This document shows positions 12,700 through 24,900 of a stretch of DNA of 64,000 bases, piece by piece. Source of the stretch: Lingula anatina (lineage: Eukaryota > Brachiopoda > Lingulata > Lingulida > Lingulidae); contig NW_019775458.1 of NCBI RefSeq assembly GCF_001039355.2, positions 263,655-327,654 of the forward strand. The letters are read 5' to 3'. Positions within the stretch are counted from its first letter, which is position 1. Every line of letters begins with the position of its first letter. A model generated the notes under the pieces. It was not told the DNA's origin. It made no database searches and saw only the letters and a list, made by a program, of their open reading frames with translations. The position numbers were made by a program, and so were the translations under genes.

Positions 12700-12970
12700 T
12701 ACTTTGCAGCAGTGGTTGCGCAGTAGACTACTGCAATCATACTGCAAACATGCTTCAAATCTGCTTCGATTGGGGAGCTAATTAGCATTTTTGAAACATG
12801 CTTCTATCATGCTGCTAATCTACTGCATTAATGCTCCTCTTCTGTACAACCATATGTAATTTTTGAAGTAGAATTGCAGTAGGCTCTACTGCATTTCTAC
12901 TGCAAATATGCTCCACACCACTACTGCGTTAATGCTTCTTTGCTACTTCGATACTACTGGATTTTCATGC
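12700..12970. repeat. Low-complexity ACTGCA/CATGCTTC-rich patch
   Basis: Words such as CTACTGCA, ATGCTTC, ATGCTCC and ACTGCAAA recur irregularly for about 270 bp and end just before a G-rich stretch (GGGGGGTCCGGGGGG). The style recalls the TTTGCAGCAAA cluster at 7.3-7.56 kb, though the words differ. Confidence 0.5.
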
Positions 12971-12974
12971 GGGG

Positions 12975-14104
12975 GGTCCGGGGGGTTCTTTCTTTGATAT
13001 TTAGGCAACCTCAAGGATGTTTTTTTTCATCCTATGCTGTTACAACTATTCTACCAACTTAATGCACTCATTCCTTTTCAGCACATTCTGAATATAAAAT
13101 ATCTACATTCCCAGGTGCATATCCACTGCAAGGAACACCATTAACCTAGGGTCTCCAAATCTGAGTAGAAACGCAGATAATATCCCTACGCAAAAATGTG
13201 AAATATGATTTTTGACCCCGATCTCTTTCTGTCGGACGAAAGAGTGGATCTACAGTCTCACATTTGGTTTTGCTGCACTGAGAAGTTTGGATATGTCTTT
13301 TACAGCCTTACAGAGCGAAGGGTCTCATTATATTTGACGCTCTGGATAGTCGTGCGGAGCAAAACCTGCAAATTAGTATCAGAAAAATATTGTCTGGGCT
13401 TCTTCTGGGCCTATACTCTATATCACCTGAAAATGATGTAGCAATATCATTAGAAACTTATTTAGAGGGAAAACCAAATAGGTTGTTTTCTGTGGATCAC
13501 CCTGTGGATAAAAAAGTTAGGACGAATTGAACAATCAAGTTTAAGTTAAGGGACGTACTGCAGTCAGATATTATTTTAAGAGATATCTGTAGAGGTTTTA
13601 AAACGGATGAAAATAAAAATTGCACAGATTTAATAATACAATATCACAATTCAAAGAAATAAAGAGATTAATTTCCCTATAAAAAGAGATTACATTTCTC
13701 CAGTGATTACCCTACAAGTGAATGGTTCCTTCGTCACGGAAGCGATTCAATAAATGTTGTCCGTTTCGTTTACACTTGATTAACTTGGTACGACGGTCGT
13801 TCAAGTCAATTTGATGGGCATTTCTCGGTGAAAATTAGAGTGAAACGTCCGGGGTACATGTAATAAATGTGAATAAATGGTATAGAATATTGATATCTTC
13901 ACCAGTAGTGAAGAATCACTTTTCTGTTTCACTAATCAAGTAAGTTATATGGTATCTGGAATGAAAATCACTATTTATAACAATTTTCACCTGTGATGTG
14001 ATCATTTATAAATAAAAAGCACATGATACTGGAGGTGGGACAACCTTTTTGACCATTGTTGTATATATGCCTATCTATTAGTTCCTCAACCATCCAGGTT
14101 AATA
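12975..14104. other. Non-coding stretch, no supported gene
   Basis: The open frame at 13205-13441 has no known domain. The rest is AT-rich unique sequence. Confidence 0.5.
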
Positions 14105-14695
14105 GAGTCGCTGTTGTATCGAACGTTACACCAGCTGTCTCCATACCTTTGGTGATCATGTGTGAAGAATTGGACCATGGCAAAAGTTTTAAACTACCCC
14201 CCTTGTATCCTGTACAAGAGAGTCAACTGCTGTATAGGACCCGGTGTAACGTGACAGAGAGTCCCCGATTCATTTGTACAGGTTTTGACTCACTTAGGTC
14301 AAGCTAACCATAATCATTAAAACTAAATGGAGGGCAAAGTTTCTGTTACACGGACCCTTAGTTCCCATTAATTTGGACAGTGAAGCCCCGATTTAGATTT
14401 TGAGTCGCTGTTGTATCGAACGTTACACCAGCTGTCTCCATACCTTTGTTGGTCATGTGTGAAGAATTGGATCACGGCAAAAGTTAAACTACCCCCCTTG
14501 TATCCTGTACAAGAGAGTCAACTGCTGTATAGGACCCGGTGTAACGTGACAGAGAGTCCCCGATTCATTTGTACAGGTTTTGACTCACTTAGGTCAAGCT
14601 AACCATAATCATTAAAACTAAATGGAGGGCAAAGTTTCTGTTACACGGACCCTTAGTTCCCATTAATTTGGACAGTGAAGCCCCGATTTAGATTT
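14105..14695 (+). repeat. Tandem duplication of a unit of about 296 bp
   Basis: The unit starts at GAGTCGCTGTTGTATCGAAC (14105) and is repeated from 14402, almost identical and with a 3-base deletion near GGCAAAAG. Each copy carries the same short open frame ending in FICTGFDSLRSS before a stop. I do not recognise the peptide. The near identity indicates a recent duplication or an assembly effect. Confidence 0.9.
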
Positions 14696-15534
14696 TGGCC
14701 TACTTACACCACGTAGCCTACTAACACAGGCCTACTTAACAATGTCATCTGTCCATTTCTTTTTCTGCCACTCTGTCCTTTCCAAACGTGGACAGTACTT
14801 TGGAGGATGGCATTAAAAGAGAGTGTTTATTTAAGACAACTGATAAACAATGCCCTATTGACCTGAAACAAAGTAAATGGTACAGAGAAATTCTGAAAAC
14901 AAATGAAGTGGTTGTTTATTGCTTCACGGATCACCTTTTTAAAACTGACCGAAGACTAACTGTTAATTCTACCGTAATTTTGGCCACATCCCCAGGCATC
15001 TTCAATTTCCCTTTTACCTTTAACTTATATCTGTCTTCTTTGTCTTCAAAAAGGCAAAGGGCAAAAAAAGGGCAAGAGACATTTTCAGTCAATTAGATTT
15101 GTTTGTTTTATGCGCGAGTGGCCGGACTATTTAGATTAATTATACCGGTAATGTAAATTCAACATCTTCCCTAGGTAAAAGATAACATGATTATGATCGG
15201 TCGTTTAGAAAAAAAACCATAAATCCCTATATCAATCATCATGTGATCTAAGACTTTAAACATGTACGAGATAATGACTCAATCCCGAGTGATTTTTAAG
15301 TTCCTGTCTGTGAATTAGTGTTTAATTGCGGACATAACATCAGTTATGAAGCATTAGGTTGGCATTGGTTTCCATCAACTGGCATGTATCATATATGATT
15401 AAAATCCCCAGTGTTCGTCACATTCGTTTTTTCCGTTTCAAATAGATTTTATTTGGAATTATTGAAGATTGCCACATCTTATAGCGCTAGATATTTTTTT
15501 TTCAAAAGACGTTCTGTATTTGTATGACAGCTGA

Positions 15535-15569
<35 letters not shown>

Positions 15570-16075
15570 TTCCTACCAATTTTATTCCCTTTCCTCTAGC
15601 TCTTTCCTTTATCTCCTAGTTTCAACATCGTTCCTTCATTATCTTGCACTCTCCCTTTCACATCTTCATTTTGTGATTCACTCGTTCATCCATTCATTTC
15701 TTCGTTCATAATTTGACCATGTTGTTTCATGCTTCTTTGATTTTGTAATTTGCTCCCAAAGACCAACTCGTAAACTTTATTGTGTCCAGCACGCAAAATA
15801 CAAATTTGCTTAGGAATGAAAATTTTCTGAAATATTGCAATGCCACTATTTTCTCGGGAACCCCATTATTCTTTTGATACGCACGAAATCAGAAACATTG
15901 GTTCTCAATGACCACGAGATGAAGTCTAATTAATCAGATATTGGTCCTCGAAAATAGTCCAAATGGTCTTATCGCGAATGTCTGTACAGGCAAAGGTTAC
16001 TCTGGACAAGAAATCGATCTGCCTCGCGACTTGCGACGAATCCACGGACTGATAAACGCCAGGGTGGTGCAGAGT
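14696..16075. other. Non-coding stretch with (TCTG)n
   Basis: The open frame at 14788-15096 (102 codons) has no recognised domain. A (TCTG)n run of about 30 bp lies near 15538-15568. Nothing else can be supported. Confidence 0.5.
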
Positions 16076-16297
16076 CTTAGAGTGCATTCCCAGAAATTTT
16101 GATCGATCCATCAGGATCGACCTAACTCCCTCGGGGTTCACGCTAAATTGCAGTCAACCAAACGCGCACGACAGTAAATTAACCCCTTACTGCTTTTAGT
16201 AGGCGGGACAGATGTTTAAGCCGGCTAAGCTGACAGTAATCTAGTAAGACTCCCCACAGGGATAGATCGATCTAAAATCTGTGGGAATGGGGTCTTA
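16076..16297 (-). mobile_element. MITE family A, copy 2 (reverse orientation)
   Basis: This is the reverse complement of the element at 7849-8087 and shares TAGATCGATCTATCCC, CAGGGATAGATCGATC (as read here), TAGTAAGACTCCCCAC, GACAGTAATCTAGTAAG and GCTAAATTGCAGTCA. It is more diverged than the copy at 46254. Confidence 0.8.
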
Positions 16298-17158
16298 CAT
16301 GTCTTTGTAATTGTACGTTATGAGCATCTATGGCAATGCAAGATACTTCGGGCGCCTAAGCCGTCTAAGTTTCATAATACTGTTTATCCAAAATTTGACT
16401 CAATTGTAAGGTTACACGATTAATTTTAGACCTACGCCTCAAACTCAATCGTTTTTTATAGGTTATACTGTGACAGAACAATTTTAATTCGTTTCATGAG
16501 GTTTGGGTTTACGTTTATGACTTTTTGGTCAAATTGGCTTTTTTAATTGGGCTCACTTATTATTGAGGTCAACGCCTACATGTACATGTACCACATTATT
16601 CCATTTTACCTGCGTTTTCCTTTGAAGCATAAGTTATTCGAAACTTTTTAAACAGGTCAACAACTCACCCAGGTTGGATAACCACAGCATAATTATCCGT
16701 CAAAATACATTTAAATATCCGGTCTTAAAGCCGAGACCATCTTTCGACTTATATACACCAATTAGAAATTTAGTATCTGATATAAGGAACCTCTAAAATA
16801 CTACACAAAATTAAATGATTTTGTGACAGACTGCTAGAGGACCCTGCGGTCAGATTGTCTGACAAACCAAGGATAACGACGATTTCAGGTTCAAAGTAAA
16901 ACTCGTCTTCAAACATCTTATTTTTATGGCTTCCATCTGTGCCACGCATCCTGCTTTGAATTCAAATAAAAGCACTTAGTCCAAAACGATGACTCTGCGA
17001 AACAATAATTACTACGAAATCAAAAGATCACTCTGATTAAGCATAAGGCAGCCATTGATGATATTCGTTGCTCTGATCCCCCTTCAGGTCGCCTTCTCTA
17101 TATATACTTTATACATGGGAATGATAATTTTCGATCATCATTAGGAATAAAAATTGGG

Positions 17159-17230
17159 GGGCTCGTCCGGATGTTGAACCCGGGACCTCCCGCACCCGAA
17201 GCGGGAATCATACCCCTAGACCAACGAGCC
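17159..17230 (-). tRNA. tRNA-Pro (anticodon CGG)
   Basis: The minus strand folds as a 72-nt tRNA. The acceptor stem is GGCTCGT with ACGAGCC, the D-arm region is TGGTCTAGGGGTATGA, the anticodon loop is TTCGGGT (anticodon CGG) closed by CCCGC/GCGGG, and the T-arm is CCGGG-TTCAACA-TCCGG. The sequence is close to the usual animal tRNA-Pro. The T-arm differs: the usual TTCAAAT loop is TTCAACA and the innermost stem pair becomes G-U, which also alters the internal B box. A TTTTT Pol III terminator follows about 6 nt after the 3' end. There is no intron. It lies alone, far from protein genes. Confidence 0.93.
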
Positions 17231-17392
17231 GCCAGTTGATACATAACTAGATCCAATGCTTACGAAGTAATAGATAATTATAGATAGACGTGGCCGCAGG
17301 GAGGAATGGCAAGTTCATTAGGTTTTTAAAAGTGTCTCAAAAAGAGATGTGTCTTCATAAAGCTTTGCCAGCGGCGGTAAGAGACACTGATC

Positions 17393-17393
17393 A

Positions 17394-17424
<31 letters not shown>

Positions 17425-17442
17425 TATTATTATTATTATTAT
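17393..17442. repeat. (ATT)n microsatellite
   Basis: About 16 ATT units with a single C interruption. Confidence 0.93.
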
Positions 17443-17574
17443 CTACTGCAAACTCGTCAGAAAAATATCTATTGGTTTAAACATTTTTTTGCTTTTAAAT
17501 TTTGTTTTTAAATTTTGTTTTTGCCGGGCAGCCACCGATGTATACAAGCTAGATCAGTATTTCGCTAATCGCTA

Positions 17575-17602
17575 TACAGAGAGAGAGAGAGAGAGAGAGA
17601 GA
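17575..17602. repeat. (GA)n microsatellite
   Basis: A short pure GA run followed by GGAGGGAGGG. Confidence 0.9.
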
Positions 17603-19279
17603 CGGAGGGAGGGAGGGAAAGATCAAACGAGTACTAATGATTACCTTAACGCGCTAGACATCATCTGTCGTTTAGATTTGTCCCTCGATAACTAACCTAA
17701 TATCTCAGCCTTGACCTGCCAATAAAATGACACTTTCAAAGCAGACAGACTTATCAGAACTTTGTCTTAATAGCATCAGAGCTAAAATATAACAGCGGTC
17801 AATTAAAAGCGCATATAATACCGGGATTGAAAGGAAAAAAGTTTCGATTTCCATTTCGAAGTTAACCTTACGGGGTCTGTTTTAGATTTCTCGTTTCCTC
17901 ATGGGATAAAAACTCATAAAGTATACTGGTAAATTTAACGCTTCATGCCTGTGCTTTGCTGTCAAATATCAACAATACAGACTCAAAATCTAGATACCCA
18001 TCCAGATTCCAAGAATCCATTTATACTACCAGCGATCAAATTTTTAAAGGCGATCATTTCTGAAACCATTCCCAATTCTTCAGTAAAAGTGAAACATGGA
18101 AGGTCTTTTGACCAATAATTTATATGTATTTCACAAGGTAATTTCACAATATATAAAACCGCGCCAATATCATACAGTATAAGATTCAAACGCAACATCA
18201 CCCTACACCTATCTGGGAGACTCTCTCTCTCTCTCTTTCTCTCTCTCTCCGTACATACATGTATAAGTGATCGCACCTACGTATACAGAGTGCAATAACG
18301 CTCTTTTGTCCCTGCAATCGATTGACTGTTCAATAAAAATAATAATAGACTTATTACCGCCGCTGACAGACTGTGTCAAAAGTTAAAGTATTCTGATCTT
18401 CGGAAAAGACGTCTGTGACATTTTTTTTTCGAAGAAACTTAACTCTAAAAGTTGGTCATAAGATTTAGACCTACATTTTGATGTACTCCAATCCAAGAAA
18501 AATCTACCGTGGTCCATTCAATGAATAAAATTTACCATTAATCTAGATTATATCACAATTGCAAAAGTGTTTTGATTGTTGAATTAACGTTCATTCACAT
18601 TTATGTTAGTCCTCCATTGAATTTACATAGACTTATTAAGCACTTTTCATAAGATTATATAACTATTTGATGGCGGAAATAAAAATTAGACTACTTAAGC
18701 ATAATGTATAGGCGGACTTCGTATCCAACATTGCTGCCAGAAGTGCACTTAAATCTCTTAAAAATCGACGTGGCAAATATCGCCTCTTAAGTACAGCCAA
18801 TCAATATGTGAAAATGCCTGATATGGGCCACTTCTTCCGATCCTGGAAAACTGATTTTCTGGGAAGGGACTTGTTATAACTTTTATAAATTTGTCGGTAT
18901 TTGATGAGATGGCAAATCACTTTGATTGAATCTCGGAAAACATCGATATGGAAATATTCAGGTTTTGTGTTCACTTCCTGAGTCCGATCTAAATCTGCGA
19001 AATTGAGTATCAAAGACAATTGGTAACTAAAGAGGAAAATAAACTAATTTAAAAATAAGATCCGTATTCAGATGAAATTGTAAACACCTTTTCTCTCCTA
19101 AATAACTACATTTCCCAGAAATTCCATTACAATTTGTGATAAACTTTTATGAGATGTCTTCTACAATAGTAAAGGAATAAACCAACGCCGATGTAAACCC
19201 AACCTCTCTCACTGGAGGCAACAAGAGGCCTTGTATACACATATAAATATCTAGAAACACATTTGTTATGTAAGCAACT

Positions 19280-19282
<3 letters not shown>
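17603..19282. other. Non-coding stretch with a short (CT)n
   Basis: I see no supported gene. A (CT)n tract with TTT interruption lies at about 18221-18249. The minus-strand open frame through it is repeat-driven. Confidence 0.5.

Positions 19283-19368
<86 letters not shown>
19283..19368. repeat. Compound (CT)n-T-(GT)n microsatellite
   Basis: About 40 bp of CT repeats, a T run, then about 34 bp of GT repeats. Confidence 0.95.
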
Positions 19369-19370
<2 letters not shown>

Positions 19371-19962
19371 TAAATTCTACAAAATTATTTATGAATCTTA
19401 AAAATACGGCGTGAGCTGATTCTAAAAAAAAAACCTGTTTAATGGTTATTTATCAGTAACAACGCCCTGAAGAAAACACTAACACTTACCTGATTTCTAT
19501 TCATCTCTATACCTTTTCTTCTAATTATCACGTCCATACAACTGAACAAAAATGACAGGAAATTTGATAAAGCTGTAAGTTAAAGACTGAAGTCAACGTC
19601 TGATCGATAGGGACTTCCGCCAGTGGACTCTAAGAATTCTTACCTGCTTTTCAAGGCCCCTAAAGATTCAGCTGCCAATATTTCTCTTACAGTATATCGT
19701 CTTCCGAGCATAAGTTAAATTCATTGAGTAATAGCTCGCAGGAATAAGTGTAAGTTTTTAACAGTACTCTCTGTACTTCATCAAACGTGCAGCAATGCCT
19801 CCCGCAACATACTTCTTATTAATCTGATGAGGGCAATTTGACTTATAAATATACATCGCTTTCACTCTTGGAGTACAGATCAGATTCAGCACTAAGGCCA
19901 AACTATGTTTATGAGATGGTTAACAACCGCGACAGACCCTAATTTTAAGGAAGTCAGATTTG

Positions 19963-20000
19963 TGAAAAATTAATTAATTAATTAATTAATTAATTTTTCA
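19963..20000. repeat. Perfect 38-bp palindrome around (TTAA)n
   Basis: TGAAAAATTAATT... is followed without spacer by its exact reverse complement ...AATTAATTTTTCA. It may be a simple-repeat expansion bounded by matching flanks. Confidence 0.85.
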
Positions 20001-21800
20001 GATGGACTTATGGAAACACCTTAATAGTGATGTTTTATGTTAAAAAATCTCCAAGATTATGACATTGGAATTTTCTTCCCCTAAAAACAACTTAGCATTT
20101 TTGTCTGGCCTGAGGAGCAGTTTATTATTTTCACTCTAAGCTTTACTTGTGAGCAATGGCACTCATCACCCTAATTTGCAAGTTAAACTCGACCTCAGTT
20201 GACGGTTTTAAAAATTCTGTGACGTCACACAAGAAGGAGGGCATACGGCAGAAATCAATGCAAAGAAGTATGCTTTGGATATTTGGATGGAGGTATTCAA
20301 AGTTTACTGCCTAAGGAAGTGGTGAGAGTTATCTAAATATGAGTTTCAACCACTTTAAGTGTCGACCTCAGGTAGAGCCGCAGAATAGGCGTTTGTGTTC
20401 GTCACAAGCATGGAAGGAACCAAAATTTTGATTGGGGTGGATTGTCTGAACTCAAAAATCATCACTAGATTATTCAAATGACCATATATGAGGATTGTGA
20501 TGTAACGATATGTAACTGCAGATGTTATTTGTTTTAAGTTGTATTTCAACCGATGCATACTAAAAGCAATAAAATATAAAATAAATTTCAATAAAGAACA
20601 CACGTTCTGCTCTATTGAAGTCTTGATCTATTTATTCATTTATCATTAATATTTATACACTATTTATATTCATGTACTGATTATTATGCATATGTATGGT
20701 TTTATCTATGTCCGTTTATTTATCTACTATCTAGTAACCTTTCTATATATTGAGTTACATGTCATTCCAGTGATGGCAAAGACATGCCAATACCATTGAT
20801 AGAGATGTGAATTCCCAGTGAACTCTGCAACTCAGGACGACAATGGTTGAAATCAAATGTCAAAACTGAAATATATATCATTTTCTTCATTTGACACTTA
20901 ACTAATTCACAATGTCAGTAAATTAATATAACGGCAACCCCGAGTTTCAGAGGAGTATGTCTGACAACAGCAGACACATGCTGATACGTTAAGTACAGAT
21001 GCGTGTTTTGGGACTTTTGAGACTCGGTTGACATGAATGAATATTAATGTCATCAACGTACGAAAGGACTGCAAAATAGATGCACTGTGACATAAGATTT
21101 AGCAAGATGACATAATATGCTCTCTTTGTGCGCATGCTGCAAACGGTTCACATATTCCACATCGACTCCCACACTCCCCCTGTTTTTAGCGACCTCTATC
21201 CTTCTGTCGATATATATATAAATACGTAAGTTGGCGTACATTTGCATATGGCCTCACACGCGGGGAGGGATCATCCATTACAATGCTCATTCAGAACACA
21301 TTACATTTGCCACAATTAAAAATGATTAAGATAAGATATTAGTAACACTGTTTGTACACGGCTAGCAGCCATATATTAACGCAGCTAATTAATTTACACC
21401 ACATTCGTCACATCGATTTATCAAATCAATGTATTATTGGTCGTTAACGCGACGGCTCTCCGTGACAATGGGGCGCGGTGTCAACACAGCAACTGTGTAC
21501 CGATATCCTACAGAGAATTTGATCCAATATCGATCGATTCCTGAGTCTAATAGGACAGCACGACGTAAAGACTGTGACTGAAACAATCAATTTGCGGGGC
21601 GAGAAGGTATAACGGACAGTAATGCGTACATAGTTACGGAAATGCCAAGAGAGTGATTAATAAGGCACGTCAAGGACGGGGGATCTTGTAACGTGTCCCG
21701 TGCACTTTCATTAGTGGAGTCAATAAAGGTGACAAAACCATATCTTATTGACATGGCGGTATAGGAATATATGGTTTGCAATACAAAGCGGATAGATGGT
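20001..21800. other. Non-coding stretch upstream of the first Stum-like gene
   Basis: No gene is recognised. The last 200 bp before 21993 should hold the promoter and 5' UTR of the Stum-like gene. A CCGCCCC followed by GAGAGAGAGAG near 21817-21836 are the only motif-like words I see. Confidence 0.45.
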
Positions 21801-21992
21801 GCGTGTTTATAGGTACCGCCCCAAGAGAGAGAGAGGGAATGAGCTACTTAAGGTACTCCCTGACGATCACTCGCCAAAATGATGGACTAACGTGCGAGGA
21901 CATTCGCCAGTAGTATCGAACGGAAGGAAAGGGCCATTACTGTCGACGTATAGGAAGTATCATCTTCACTTGAAAGTGCAACAGAAGTCAAA

Positions 21993-24900
21993 ATGGCGGA
22001 TACCACTGACCCGCCAACGAAGCACGATGACTCTAAAAATAACCAGGCCCGGGGGGTTCACCCCCTGGATACGGACCCCCACCCTCCAAGGAGCCAGTCA
22101 ACGAGACCGAAGACGGCCGCCCGCCTGCTTATGCCTCACTACCATGGTGCTTCTTCGAGACCGGCCAGTAGACAGATTATACGCGTGGGTTCGCAGGGTT
22201 CCTTTGAAAGCTACACGGCGGAGGAGGAGCGTGACTTCAAGATGATGATACCCACAATGCACAAGTGCTGGGCCATCACGTGTTTTGTACTCAACGCGAT
22301 GGTCCCAGGTTTAGGTATGATATGCTAGTGCTTTCTAAAGCAAAAAGTTGCTAATTGGTTTACAGTGGTGATTTTTTCAATTTTCACGATAATATTACAA
22401 TCAAGTGGTCAAATTTAAAAAAAAAAATGGTTCATGCGCATGTCACTTTTTTGATTGCTTTTCCAAAGTTACCAAGGAGTTATGACTCCTTGTCTTTAGG
22501 GACCAACCTAACGGTTCGAATATTTTTTTAACATTCTGCTTTGAAAAATTTGGGTGTATTTACCTAAAGCAGTAACGCATTCCGTGTTGCGAATAGAACT
22601 TTTAGTTGCCTCCTCATCACCCTGTCTCTTTGAAATTATATACATGTAGATCAGCCATCTACTCTTCAAAGTCGGAGCACGTATAATGATCAGTGTCATT
22701 GTATAGATGAATTTTGATACTTAGTTTGGCTGAATAAATACATGTCTTCTGCAGTTTCAGTGTAAGTGCACTCTCAGTAGGCCTATTTACCAGAATATCC
22801 TTTGACCGCTAAATATGATCCGATCAAACAACTGAATTACAGAAATATCGATTGCTTCGGAGAGTTTATTAACTCAGATAGGACCAATATGGGCTTACTA
22901 AACGCGAGTCTAATGACGTTGTTATAATGGTTTGTCCCTCCAGGTAAGTTAAAATATCCTACCGCAGAAACAAAGTAAATAACACAATTTCTGCGGTGTA
23001 GTTAAGTTAATTCATACCCCGTGTAGAGCGCGGGGGCTCTGTTTAGGTGATCCGTAACATACAGCCAGCTATCAAGTTGTCAATCTCTCAAAGTGGACTG
23101 GTACAGACTATATCGCTTTTAGTATACCGATCAATGTGATAAGCGCGATACATTTCTGTTTCAGTGATGATAAAACACCTCCTTTTTATTCATAAAAGCT
23201 GTCTTTTCACCCTTTTTGGTTACAGTCCAGGACACGAACTACCAGTTTACTTTGGGGGAAGACGGAGTGACATATCTTCCAACACAATAACCGAAGCGTC
23301 TACACAGTTCTTGTTATTCAGAGGGTCACGTGTTTCCCTCCAATCTCCCTTAACCGCGGAGGTGTAACCCCCTCTTCGCCCCCTCCCCCCTCCCCCCCCC
23401 CCCCACAAAAAAAAAAGAACGAGATAAATCCAGGCAATATTTTCATCCCTGAACCCTACACGTTACAATAAAATTTTCTCCGTCTTCTGTTTTATATTCA
23501 TCCAGCGAAGCGAGGCAAAATATTTCTATCTGTGCGGCATCCTTTCCTTAATTCCAAGCAAAGCCCTAGATTCACCAGCGATGATTATTGATACCGGGAG
23601 ACGCAATTGCTGAGCTCATATACCTGCACAAATGATTATACATGTATATCATTATTATATCAACGGGATATATCAATTTGTTGAAACTCGATGGTACTTA
23701 CTTAATAATAGAAGACGGGATTGGGGTTCCAACCTTTTGTACCGCTATTGATATTCTCAAGAAAAAAAGTACCGAGAACCAATTATCTGCCATCTTGATC
23801 CTAACCATTCGGCAATCTTGGAGACAATCATACCATGAAAATTTACCCCTTTGATTATTTTGTAATTTGTGGCAGGGCTGCGTTGCATTAATGAGCACGA
23901 TTAATGAAAAATTGGATCTTATAGCACTAATACTATTGTCGCATAGATCTCTCCCACGCGTTCATTAGCACAAAGAGATGAAGAGACATCTCTTTATTAG
24001 TGTTAGACATACGATGTATGTTGAAGATGCATTGAGGAAGTGTCTGTTGTAGAATATGTTCCCGGTTAGTCTTCTACAGCGCAGGTAGCATGTAATGCCT
24101 TTTAAAATATTCTTTAAAACGCAATGGAATACCCAATGAAAAATGATTATGACGCATGTTATCTTCTGTACATGTTAACCATAAAATTGATGAAAAAACA
24201 GTAGGCCTATGAGAAATATAAGAAATCATGGAAAAGTATACCTACCTCCGTCTGTGTGTATCACCTCTTCAAACTCTAGGCAAAATTGACGCATTGCTCT
24301 TCACGATGTTACAAATCATTACATTTCTTGTGAAGATTCTTTTGTCTATAGCTATTTATATTAGTTTGATCTTACCATCCAATATTTCATCTGCTTGCAG
24401 TCAGATTTCATCAGGGAATGAGGTTGTGACAGGTATGACAACCTGTCACCCCCTCTGGTGTGCTATTTGGTCAGATCCCCCCCTTGCCTGCCCCTCTAAT
24501 AACATAGCTAATGAAACTGTTCTACACATTACATTTCTGTTTTGAAATCAAACACTCCATGGTTTCAAATGCAGAAATTATCGACCACATCGCATTCCTT
24601 TTCAAATTGATTATTTTTGACAGCAGACATGTGTATCTGCAAACCAGTGATTCTCCGATTGTAATTCTCCGATTGTAATTAGTCCGTATTCAATCCCCAT
24701 GCAGCCTGAAATATCCAACAGTAATTCAGACAAGGCTCGCAATTGCCTCGGGTTTTATGGTCAGCATTCTTTTAGTGTCCGAGGTTGTTCTTGCAGCATT
24801 TTAAAGCTCTTAACTGGTTGACCTATTTTTCTCGTGGAAGATCGGTTTCTGTGAGACCCATAATGTAAATTTCTGTCGACGTGTGCGTTTGGGGGGGAAA

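Noticed and set aside
14788-15096. 102-codon frame MDSTLEDG...
   Set aside because: No recognisable family, no splice context and no conserved pattern; not enough to call a gene.
15538-17602. CRISPR-like or regular spacer array
   Set aside because: Only simple microsatellites are present; this is nuclear eukaryotic DNA with no repeat-spacer pattern.
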